Below are positions 15,670 to 23,604 of a stretch of DNA of 37,241 nucleotides, in pieces; position 1 is the first letter of the stretch, and each line of letters begins with the position of its first letter. The translations under genes and the position numbers were made by a program. The notes under the pieces are model-generated. The model saw nothing but the letters and a program-made list of their open reading frames with translations. It did not search any database and was not told the origin of the DNA. Source of the DNA: Yoonia sp. GPGPB17 (GTDB taxonomy: Bacteria; Pseudomonadota; Alphaproteobacteria; Rhodobacterales; Rhodobacteraceae); contig NZ_JATACI010000004.1 in NCBI RefSeq assembly GCF_037892195.1, positions 1 through 37,241 of the forward strand, given 5' to 3'.

Positions 15670-17001
15670 ATGCGACCAATCGGGATTGATCTTTTTGCAG
15701 GGGCAGGGGGGCTAAGCCTCGGCTTCGAGCAAGCTGGCTTCGACGTAAAAGCCGCGATTGAGATCGACCCCGTGCATTGCGCCGTTCACGAATTTAACTT
15801 CCCTGAAACAACGGTAATTCCAGCATCAGTTGCCGAGCTTTCCGGCGATGATGTCAGGCAACGTGCTGGCCTTGAGGGCAAGAAGATCGATTGCGTCTTC
15901 GGAGGTGCGCCGTGCCAGGGTTTCTCTTTGATCGGTCACAGGGCGCTCGACGACCCACGCAACCAACTCGTTCTTGATTTCGTGAGGCTCGTGCATGAGC
16001 TCGATGCAGAGAGCTTTGTTTTCGAAAATGTCAAAGGCCTCACAGTCGGCAAGCACAAAGCATTCCTGAAGGAGTTGGTAGGGGCATTTGATCGGGTCGG
16101 TTACGAATGTCGTTTGCCCTGGAAGGTGCTCAATGCCGGTCACTATGGCACACCGCAATCGCGCGAGCGCTTCATCCTCATGGGAGTGAAAAAGGGCAGG
16201 GCGCTTCCCGACTATCCAGCACCGACGACCAACATAGCCGGTCGGCCGAAACTCTACCCCGAGCTAGGTTTTGGACCGTCCTGTGCTGAGGCGATCGGGG
16301 ATCTTCCTGATGCCGATACGTTTGAGACCCTAAACGCAAGCGATGCCGTCAAGACGAGCCGCTTTGGTGACCCCTCTGACTATGCCGCGGAGCTGCGCGG
16401 TCTAAAAAATGACGCATGGCATTTCGGTTATGTGCGCGAATGGAATCCTAATGTTCTCACGTCGAGCGCCCGTACCGGCCACACCGAGATTTCGCGTCGG
16501 CGTTTCCGACAAACGGAAGAGGGGGCGGTCGAGCCGATCAGCCGGTTCTTCAAGCTTCCACAGGGCGGCGTTGCTAACACGCTTCGCGCCGGAACGGACG
16601 GTGCGAGGGGCGCATTCACCAGCCCGCGCCCGATCCATTATCGTCATGCGCGGTGCATCACCGTGCGAGAAATGGCGCGCTTGCACGGATTTCCAGACTG
16701 GTTTCGCCTTAACGCGACCAAGTGGCATGGCGCGCGGCAAATTGGCAATGCGGTACCGCCGCCTTTGGCCAGGGTGATCGCCACGAAGATGATTGAAGCC
16801 CTGGGCATCGAACCAACTAGGCCAGAAGAAGCCTTATCGCTTGGCGGCCCAGAGCTCCTGACGCTTGATCTCTCGCAGGCATCACGCCGGTTTGGGATCA
16901 CACCGCCGCCGAGCAAGCGTGATCGAAAGAGCGGCGCGAAGAAGCGCAAGCAGGAAGAGATCGAGGAAGAGATCAACGCGGGGAGGGTTGCCTATGGCTA
17001 A
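15670..17001 (+). CDS. C5-cytosine DNA methyltransferase
   Basis: Type II modification enzyme that methylates cytosine C5, 443 residues from ATG 15670 (preceded by AAGAAGAG). The frame also allows ATG 15649, adding seven residues. All main motifs are present: I, FAGAGG at 9-14; IV, PCQ with catalytic Cys82; VI, ENV at 119-121; VIII, QSRERF from 163; and X, QIGNAVPP from 357. The target-recognition region lies between motifs VIII and IX. A charged C-terminal tail follows residue 400. The next gene starts 8 bases inside it and encodes the likely cognate nuclease. The recognition site cannot be read from the sequence. Confidence 0.94.
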   Translation: MRPIGIDLFAGAGGLSLGFEQAGFDVKAAIEIDPVHCAVHEFNFPETTVIPASVAELSGDDVRQRAGLEGKKIDCVFGGAPCQGFSLIGHRALDDPRNQLVLDFVRLVHELDAESFVFENVKGLTVGKHKAFLKELVGAFDRVGYECRLPWKVLNAGHYGTPQSRERFILMGVKKGRALPDYPAPTTNIAGRPKLYPELGFGPSCAEAIGDLPDADTFETLNASDAVKTSRFGDPSDYAAELRGLKNDAWHFGYVREWNPNVLTSSARTGHTEISRRRFRQTEEGAVEPISRFFKLPQGGVANTLRAGTDGARGAFTSPRPIHYRHARCITVREMARLHGFPDWFRLNATKWHGARQIGNAVPPPLARVIATKMIEALGIEPTRPEEALSLGGPELLTLDLSQASRRFGITPPPSKRDRKSGAKKRKQEEIEEEINAGRVAYG

Positions 17002-17782
17002 ATCACCTAACCGCTATGGAGCTCTGATCGAGAAGATATTCTTCGACCGCTATAGCGGCGGTGCGACCGAACTCGAATTTGCCCGGACCGACATCGAAGA
17101 TGCGGCCGAGGTTTTGAACATCAAGCTTCCGAAGAACCTAGGCGACGTGCTCTATTCGTTTCGGTTTCGAGCGGCATTACCCGAGCGGATCGTCGACACA
17201 CAGCCCGAAGGCATGGAGTGGGTGATCGAGCTCGCAGGGCGGGCCGTCTACAAGTTTCGTATGGTCAAGATCAATCGGGTCTTACCTCGTGAAGACCTGG
17301 TGACGATCAACATCCCCGATGCGACCCCCGAGCTGATCCGAGCCTATGCACTCGACGACGAGCAAGCGCTTCTGGCGATCGTGCGCTACAATCGGCTGAT
17401 CGACACGTTTTTGAGCCTCACGACCTACAGCCTTCAGAACCATCTTCGCACAACGGTCAAAGGGATTGGGCAGATCGAGATCGACGAGCTCTACGTCGGG
17501 CTGGACAAGCGCGGCTGCCACTATGTGATCCCCGTCCAGGCCAAGGGCGGCAAGGATCAAATCGGAATCGTGCAGACAAGCCAGGATATACGCTTCGTCG
17601 AAGAGAAGTTTCCTGGGATGCGGTGCAGGGCGATCGCTGCGCAGTTCATGGACGCCCAGGTTGTAGCGCTCTTCGAGCTCACGCTACAGGACGACGAGAT
17701 CAAGGTCGTCGAGGAACGGCATTATCAACTTGTTCCTGCTAAGAAGCTCGATCCGGTCTCGATCAGAGATTACCGAGACTGA
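16994..17782 (+). CDS. Predicted type II restriction endonuclease
   Basis: The 262-residue protein starts at ATG 16994 with a GGGAGGG ribosome site and overlaps the methyltransferase gene by 8 bases. A nuclease-like core is visible: IEIDELYVG (acidic residues E162, D164, E165) then, after a short turn, VIPVQAKGG with Q182 and K184. This resembles a PD-(D/E)xK active site in which the second acidic residue is Gln, as known for a few restriction enzymes such as BglII. Coupling to a methyltransferase is the strongest argument. I cannot name the family or cleavage site. Confidence 0.78.
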   Translation: MAKSPNRYGALIEKIFFDRYSGGATELEFARTDIEDAAEVLNIKLPKNLGDVLYSFRFRAALPERIVDTQPEGMEWVIELAGRAVYKFRMVKINRVLPREDLVTINIPDATPELIRAYALDDEQALLAIVRYNRLIDTFLSLTTYSLQNHLRTTVKGIGQIEIDELYVGLDKRGCHYVIPVQAKGGKDQIGIVQTSQDIRFVEEKFPGMRCRAIAAQFMDAQVVALFELTLQDDEIKVVEERHYQLVPAKKLDPVSIRDYRD

Positions 17783-17783
17783 C

Positions 17784-18632
17784 ATGGTAGAACGGACCTA
17801 CGGCAGTTTTCAGGATGTCGAAGGCATGCATGGGTACACTCGCGACGATATTGCGGAAATGTCGAAAGATCAAAAAATCCGCATGATGGTCAGCTGGTTT
17901 CATGCGCATTTTGAAGACCCCGCTCATCGTACTCCCTACGAGTCCCGCGAGGGTGGGTATCAGTGGATTTGGGGTGGACCTCACGAAGCGAACGATGAGG
18001 TTCAAGACGAATTCGGCGAGGTAGTTGAATATGAAATTATGAAGGAGGCAATCGACGAGATCGAAAGCGATGGCCTCTTAGAGTGGGCTCCACGAGAACA
18101 ACCAGGCGATTACGATGATGATGGCGTCCTGAACGGAGAGATCGTTGATGGCGATGAGGAATGGCCACCAATCATTGTGACATCGCAATCACCTATTTCT
18201 GAACCGGCGGCGCGCCAAGATGTTGCCGCGCGGCTCGATGAGCTAGAGGCCTTAATCCAGCCTCTCGTATCGCCGCAAGGTATGATGGGGCATAATCACC
18301 CACCTGAGCCGCTAGAAGTCGAGCATCCGTGCTCTCGGGAAGAATGGCTCGCGCTCAATGAAGCAGTAGCCGCCATCCGCGAACAAACGAAGGCTCAGGA
18401 ACCGGATGACGCCATTGTCGCAGAGAAGACGCTTACTTTGGGTGCTGTAGCATCAAAGCTCGCGGGGTGGCTCAAGGTGCGGGCGGAGAAAGGCATTGAT
18501 GCGGCTCTTGTTGCGTGCGGAACGGCGGCAGGCGCGAGTGTAGTTGTGAATATTCAAAGCATCGTTGATGCGTTGGGGCGTACCGTTCAGTCCGTGAGCA
18601 CGTGGATCGAAAGCTTTCCTTGGCCGTTCTGA
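17784..18632 (+). CDS. Unnamed protein following the restriction-modification pair (282 residues)
   Basis: It begins one base after the nuclease stop codon, so it is almost certainly co-transcribed. The N-terminal region carries EGGYQWIWGGPHEANDE (about 57-73), a motif I recall from uncharacterised proteins. A GHNHPPEP segment lies at 169-176. The middle is strongly acidic, and a C-terminal hydrophobic stretch (about 240-262) could be a weak membrane helix. No catalytic motif is evident. A role as a controller, inhibitor or accessory defence factor is possible but unproven. The long frame to 17730 only overlaps the nuclease gene. Confidence 0.75.
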   Translation: MVERTYGSFQDVEGMHGYTRDDIAEMSKDQKIRMMVSWFHAHFEDPAHRTPYESREGGYQWIWGGPHEANDEVQDEFGEVVEYEIMKEAIDEIESDGLLEWAPREQPGDYDDDGVLNGEIVDGDEEWPPIIVTSQSPISEPAARQDVAARLDELEALIQPLVSPQGMMGHNHPPEPLEVEHPCSREEWLALNEAVAAIREQTKAQEPDDAIVAEKTLTLGAVASKLAGWLKVRAEKGIDAALVACGTAAGASVVVNIQSIVDALGRTVQSVSTWIESFPWPF

Positions 18633-18685
18633 TATAGCTGGTGCCCCGATCACACGGTCTTGATGCTGGCGATGGAGAACCGCAA

Positions 18686-19456
18686 CTATCCGTTACTAAA
18701 GAAGCTCTCCCCTGAGATGCCTGCTTTATCGAAAAACGCTTGATTGCGCGCGCGTGCGTCACCAATCAGCTGATCCCAGCCCAGAAGTTCGATGGAACCA
18801 TGGAAACCACTGTTGGGACGATAGATCCTGCCACGTCCATCAGCAGTCCGTTGCCAAGAATAGGTCCACGTGTCCATCTTGCCCACGATGTCAGCGACAA
18901 TGTAGCAGTAGAAAATGGTGTTTTGATCCAAAGAAATTGGGCGGCCACGGACGTCTGACAAGCCTCCAGATTGAAGCTGCTTCACATAGCGCTCATGGGC
19001 GAGGCACAGCATGGCCGGATCGAGCGCATCCATGACCCTGCGCACTGTCGCGTATGACGGGACAGGATGGCCTTCGGCCTTCGCCGACTCCGCGATGCGT
19101 CGGTGGATCGAAGCCACTGACAGGCGCGGCTTCTGCACCGCAAGGGCCTCGATCTGTTGCGTGAGATCGACGTGCAGCTTCCGGCATCCGGCATCGACGC
19201 GCCCGCGCCGCACCAACCCTGCAAGGCCACCATCACGGTATCGCGCCGCCCACCGGTGCAGCGTTCGGACGGAATGACCCGATGCCTCCGCCACTGCCGT
19301 CAGCGGGACACCGATCTCAAGATGCGGCTGCAGAACCCGGAACCGGTCCATCGCGGCGGCACGATCTGCGTCTGAATACGCGGTCAGGCTGTCCGTAAGA
19401 GGATCGGTCACCGGACGGTTGGAGGGAGTGCTGCCCTTGCCAGGTTTCTTTGACAT
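18686..19456 (-). pseudogene. TniA/Tn552-like transposase, truncated and fused to other sequence
   Basis: The first 165 or so residues match the N-terminal helix-turn-helix part of Mu/Tn552/TniA-like transposases (SVRTLHRWAARYRDGGLAGL, then PRLSVASIHRRIAESAKAEG). The DDE catalytic core that should follow is absent. From about 18960 downward the frame continues for some 90 residues of unrelated sequence (CYIVADIVGKMDTWTYSWQR and so on) that I cannot place. It may be the tail of another broken gene. Full-length relatives are several hundred residues longer. It is divergent from the serine recombinase at 19521, as in Tn552-like elements, so both are probably remnants of one transposon. Confidence 0.72.
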
Positions 19457-19520
19457 CGTCTTGTATCACATGAATGGTACGTATTCTTTTGCAATAGAGG
19501 TAGCTCTATCGTACGACTGA

Positions 19521-20105
19521 ATGATGACAACGACCCAGATCGGCTACGCCCGCTGCTCCACCGACAAACAGGACCTGACCGCACAGCGGGAGGCGCTTGT
19601 CGCCCTCGGCGTTGACCCGGATCGTATCTATACTGACCACGGCCTCACAGGCCGGACCCGCGACCGACCAGGTCTCGATCAGGCCCTGGCCGCTGTCCGC
19701 GAGGGTGACACCCTTGTCGTGACCAAGCTCGACAGATTGGCCCGGTCAGCACCAGACGCCCGAACCATCGCGGACGGCCTGGCTGAACGCGGCATTCGCC
19801 TCGCCCTGGGTGCAACGGTCTATGACCCCACCGACCCTATAGGAAAGATGTTCTTCAACATCCTCGCCACATTTGCCGAGTTCGAGTCCGACCTGATCAA
19901 GATGCGCACCCGCGAAGGCATGAAAATCGCCCGCGCCAAGGGCAAGCTGCGCGGCAAGAAACCAAAGCTTTCCGAAAAACAGCACCGCGAGTTGCGCCGC
20001 ATGTACGACACCGGCGACTACTCGATCAGCGACCTCGCAGATGTCTTCGCCGTCTCCAGACCGACGATCTACCGGACGCTTCAGCGCACCGAGAGCGCCA
20101 ACTAG
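19521..20105 (+). CDS. Serine recombinase (resolvase/invertase family)
   Basis: A 194-residue small serine recombinase with catalytic Ser13 in GYARCSTDKQ, followed by VTKLDRLARSAPD, the long E-helix (FAEFESDLIKMRTREG) and a C-terminal helix-turn-helix (YSISDLADVFAVSRPTIYRTL). Length and order are normal, so it should be functional. ATG 19521 is directly followed by a second ATG. It diverges from the broken transposase across a 64-base gap with a CGTAC...GTACG inverted pair, probably its res site. It probably belonged to the same Tn552-like transposon. It is unrelated in detail to tnpR of the Tn3 element. Confidence 0.88.
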   Translation: MMTTTQIGYARCSTDKQDLTAQREALVALGVDPDRIYTDHGLTGRTRDRPGLDQALAAVREGDTLVVTKLDRLARSAPDARTIADGLAERGIRLALGATVYDPTDPIGKMFFNILATFAEFESDLIKMRTREGMKIARAKGKLRGKKPKLSEKQHRELRRMYDTGDYSISDLADVFAVSRPTIYRTLQRTESAN

Positions 20106-20557
20106 CGTGCAAAAATCAGTGCCACTCACCGTGAAAAGTCACATCAATGGGGCAGGGGAAGGATCTCCCAAAAACGACCGTTTTTGGCGCAATGGTTGTG
20201 ACATGGGGTTTTTGTCCGATATGAGAGCTACTGCTGCAGTATTTTGACGTTGCGATCCCGAACCATTTTCTGAATGGTCTGAAGCAAGTACAGGTGCAGC
20301 TTGGTGTAACTGACCGCTCAGCGAGAACGGCCCGAAATGGTACCTTTCTGTCACCGGCGAAAACGACCCTTTTTGTGGCAGTTGGATGGCCTAAGCTAAG
20401 CTATTGATCTGGCGATAGAGCCGCTGCCGCAGAGAGCGTTCGCAAAAGTTGGCCCCGACGAAAACGGTCGTTTTCGCGGCGGATCTTCTATACTTCTCCC
20501 TCACACACAGAACGCGTTCATTTTGCATACCATCTGATTTGATCGCTCAGTTGCTGT
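20106..20557. repeat. Gene-free region with transposon-end-like repeats
   Basis: No gene is supported in these 452 bases. Three related motifs occur: AAAACGACCGTTTT near 20170, GAAAACGACCCTTTTT near 20359 and GAAAACGGTCGTTTTC near 20460, in mixed orientation. Two of them adjoin TGTCAC (read leftward from 20203 and rightward from 20349), the type of outer end used by Tn552/TniA-like elements. They may be end-binding sites of the remnant transposon, possibly from more than one insertion. No flanking duplication was found. Confidence 0.4.
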
Positions 20558-21037
20558 TCAGCGCTTGCCAGCGGCAGTGAACCCGATCAGTGATATCTCT
20601 GGTGCAACTTCTTGCTGGGCTGCATCAAAGAATACAATGGACAGCGCTCTGCCCCGTTGCATCGCAGTGATGAGTTGAGGGGTCAGGGGAACACCCGCGA
20701 AACATCCGTCGCTTCTGCAAATCTCGAAGGGGAAGGCTTGCTTTGTTTGACCATCGATCTGCATGGTCCATCCAGGGCTCAAAAGAACTCCCAAGGGAAA
20801 GGACAGCAACAGCGTTGGGGTGTCTCCGCCATAAACCTGGGCCTGAAGGATGAGCCTTTGCGTTTCGAGTTGCACAATAGTCTGTGACATACGGCAAGGA
20901 CCTTCATCGGTGCATACAACCTGCCAATCCTCAAAGCGCGAACCCGTGATATTGGACTGTGCGATGGCCGGGAAGGACAGCCCCAAGATGACCATTCTGA
21001 TCACCCAACGATAAACCGCCTGGAAGTGCAACTGCAT
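20558..21037 (-). CDS. Invasion-associated locus B (IalB) family protein
   Basis: Secreted or periplasmic protein of 159 residues from ATG 21037 (AAAGG upstream; a GTG at 21067 is an alternative). A signal peptide spans about residues 1-27 (ending AIAQ). The mature part has the IalB pattern: FEDWQVVC with a second cysteine in GPCRMSQT, FPLGVLLSPGWTMQID, a paired-cysteine segment CRSDGCFAGVPL and a final SLIGF. The four cysteines probably form two disulfides. Function is poorly defined outside Bartonella. It is divergent from the tpsA gene. Whether it works with the secretion cluster is unknown. Confidence 0.85.
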   Translation of the reverse strand: MQLHFQAVYRWVIRMVILGLSFPAIAQSNITGSRFEDWQVVCTDEGPCRMSQTIVQLETQRLILQAQVYGGDTPTLLLSFPLGVLLSPGWTMQIDGQTKQAFPFEICRSDGCFAGVPLTPQLITAMQRGRALSIVFFDAAQQEVAPEISLIGFTAAGKR

Positions 21038-21144
21038 CTTGTGAGTACCTTTCAAAGCTGTAGACACAAAGACTAATCCCGCTCATCTTGTGCAAGAGCC
21101 TGTTTCAAATAACCCCATGATGATTTGAATTAAGACCTACATTT

Positions 21145-23601
21145 ATGAAAGTACTTTTTCCACGATCACCACTGGTGAGACAATCTTTAGTGACGTTTAT
21201 GTGTTCTGTTCTTGTCAGTCCATGCGTTGCTCAGACGATCACGGTAGACGGCGGGACGGCGACTGGCGTTTCAATAGCCCCAAATGGTCGTTTGAACGTT
21301 CAGCTGGCCCCGGCAGACACTGCTGGCGTCAGTTTGAACACGTTCTCAGCATTTTCTGTTCCACAGGCAGGCGTCGATCTAGACAATCAGAATGTCTTGG
21401 CAAACACCATCGTTAACGAGGTTACATCAACCTCAATTACCCGTATCGAAGGGCCGGTCACCGTATTGGGCCAACAGGCGGATGTCATCATCGCCAACCC
21501 CAATGGTATCAGTGTGAATGGCGGTCACTTTGAGAATATCAGCAACCTCGGGTTGATTACGGGTAGTCATCTGCGAGGTGAGCCTAGTCTATCGTTCACG
21601 CCAGCGTCTGACACTAATTTGGTGATCAGAGGTCAAGGGCTCAGTGGTACCATGCAGGAGCTTGCGTTGATTTCGCAGCGGATGACGATTGATGGCCCCA
21701 TCGGGGGTGTTGAATTAGATACCGGTCAACATGTCAATATGATTGGCGGGCAACAAGTCGTCACTTTTGACCGGGTCAGATCCGGTCTTGGGCAAAATGG
21801 TGCGAACTTGCTTCCGTGGGCTATGGCAGTGCCAGGCGAAGGGACAAGCAATGACGCATTGGTCGTCGATATTACGCCTAACGGTTCGCTGACCGCAGGT
21901 CGGATCAGCGTGACTGTGACTGATCAGGGTGCTGGTGTCAGATTTGCAGGTGATCAGTTAGCACTGTCGGGGGGCTTTAATCTAAGCAGTTCCGGTCTTT
22001 TGACGATGAGTGGCGCAAGGATCGATGCGGAAGAGGCGATCAACATTGTCGCGAAGGAGGTTGCGCTAGATGCCCGCGATATGACACCGACCGTAATCTC
22101 GTCTGCCACAAGCGGTGTCACAATAAGTGCTAAAGACGGCGATATTCATCTGGAGAATACGCAAATAACGGGTCGGATTGCATCCTCGGGAAATCTCGCA
22201 TCGCTTGGTGGTGTGACCTTGTCAGCCACAGGTGAGATCGCGTCCAGCGCAGATAGTGAAATTACATCTACGATTGATCAGCAGGCAAACCCGCAAAACT
22301 TGAGCGGCGTCATCATCAATGCAGGCGAAGCAGTGTCACTTCAGGCGACAAGCATTACAGCGAGCGACGATATCCGCCTGAATGTCATTGGACCGGTTAT
22401 CGTCGATAACGCATCTGTCCAAAGCGGTCGCGACCTGTTGTTGCTGGCGACCGGAGCGATTGGCGTCGACGAAAGTAAGCTTACGGCTACCGCTAACGTG
22501 ACTGTTAGCGGTCATGAGTTGCGGTTCGGGAGTCTGGCGTCCGAAGACCAACGTACCACGCTGATCGCCGAAACCGGGGGCGCCGTTTTACGAGCTTCGC
22601 AGGGCGATATCTTGAATTATGGTAGTTTGATTGAGGGACGTTCTCCCAATACCACCGATCCTACATCGTTGGGTGGGCTGACAGTAGATGCCGCTGGCGA
22701 CATAACTAACAGGAGTTTGTCTGTAGATCGGTTGGCTGTGATGTTTGCCCGAGCTGACGATTTGGTGGTGCGGGCAGATGGTAGTGTTCTCAACCAGACA
22801 GGGCGACTGTTCTCAAATAGTGGTATTTTTGTTGATGCAGGCGACAATATTATCAACGAAACAACAATTACTGGGCTGCAGTCGCCGCTGTCGGTCAGCA
22901 GCACAGAAGGTGACCCATACCTCACGTCTCTCTTCCTGCGGCGCAGTCAGACCACGCAAGTGCATGTTGATCACGGCGACGTTGCGATCGCCGGTGAACA
23001 AGCGCGCATCCTGTCGATTGGTGATCTAAGCCTCTTGGGGCGTCATATTGTAAACGATGGCGGTGCGATCAATGGACGAAGCATTCGACTGCAAGCAGAA
23101 ATTGATATAGTGAATAGGCTTCGCCAAACAGGCGCACTATCGTTCAAGAAAACTTGCAGATGGTTTTGCGAAGTGAGCGGAAGTGACACGCTTTCTCGGG
23201 TTGGTGGAACTATCACGGCAAGTCAGGATCTATCATTCACGGCCGGGTCCACCGTGCAAAACCATGCAGGCACGATTGAGGCTAGCGGTAATATTCTGAT
23301 CACTGCCCCTCAAACACAGATGTTGGCTTATGTCTCGCCTCTGCTAGTGCAACAGCCAGCAGGCTTGATAGGCCTTTTTGGCGGTGAGCGCAGTTATCTT
23401 GTTTCGCAGACTCTCGCAGGTATGTTCAAGTCAAACGCAGGGCAAATCACGATCAACGGTGATGTCGAGCTTACAGAAGGGCAGCTCCTTGCGCCCATTG
23501 AGGTGACGGTTACGGGCACCACTGTCCGAACAAGCGTAGTAGAACCTGACTATACTATCGACCGCAGTCCACTTGGCCTGCCCTGGGCTCTGGTCCACTA
23601 G
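21145..23601 (+). CDS. Two-partner secretion exoprotein TpsA (short, no toxin tail)
   Basis: Filamentous-haemagglutinin-type exoprotein, 818 residues. A signal peptide (about 1-29, ending CVAQ) is followed by the TPS secretion domain with the IIANPNGISVNG motif (Asn118 onward). The rest is beta-helix-like repeats with many AxGxI/V units. The protein ends in ...GLPWALVH with no pretoxin or nuclease domain, so it is more likely an adhesin or accessory exoprotein than a CdiA. It lies 3 bases before tpsB and would be exported by it. CdiA downstream shares the N-terminal domain type, so one transporter may serve both. Confidence 0.88.
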   Translation: MKVLFPRSPLVRQSLVTFMCSVLVSPCVAQTITVDGGTATGVSIAPNGRLNVQLAPADTAGVSLNTFSAFSVPQAGVDLDNQNVLANTIVNEVTSTSITRIEGPVTVLGQQADVIIANPNGISVNGGHFENISNLGLITGSHLRGEPSLSFTPASDTNLVIRGQGLSGTMQELALISQRMTIDGPIGGVELDTGQHVNMIGGQQVVTFDRVRSGLGQNGANLLPWAMAVPGEGTSNDALVVDITPNGSLTAGRISVTVTDQGAGVRFAGDQLALSGGFNLSSSGLLTMSGARIDAEEAINIVAKEVALDARDMTPTVISSATSGVTISAKDGDIHLENTQITGRIASSGNLASLGGVTLSATGEIASSADSEITSTIDQQANPQNLSGVIINAGEAVSLQATSITASDDIRLNVIGPVIVDNASVQSGRDLLLLATGAIGVDESKLTATANVTVSGHELRFGSLASEDQRTTLIAETGGAVLRASQGDILNYGSLIEGRSPNTTDPTSLGGLTVDAAGDITNRSLSVDRLAVMFARADDLVVRADGSVLNQTGRLFSNSGIFVDAGDNIINETTITGLQSPLSVSSTEGDPYLTSLFLRRSQTTQVHVDHGDVAIAGEQARILSIGDLSLLGRHIVNDGGAINGRSIRLQAEIDIVNRLRQTGALSFKKTCRWFCEVSGSDTLSRVGGTITASQDLSFTAGSTVQNHAGTIEASGNILITAPQTQMLAYVSPLLVQQPAGLIGLFGGERSYLVSQTLAGMFKSNAGQITINGDVELTEGQLLAPIEVTVTGTTVRTSVVEPDYTIDRSPLGLPWALVH

Positions 23602-23604
23602 AAA

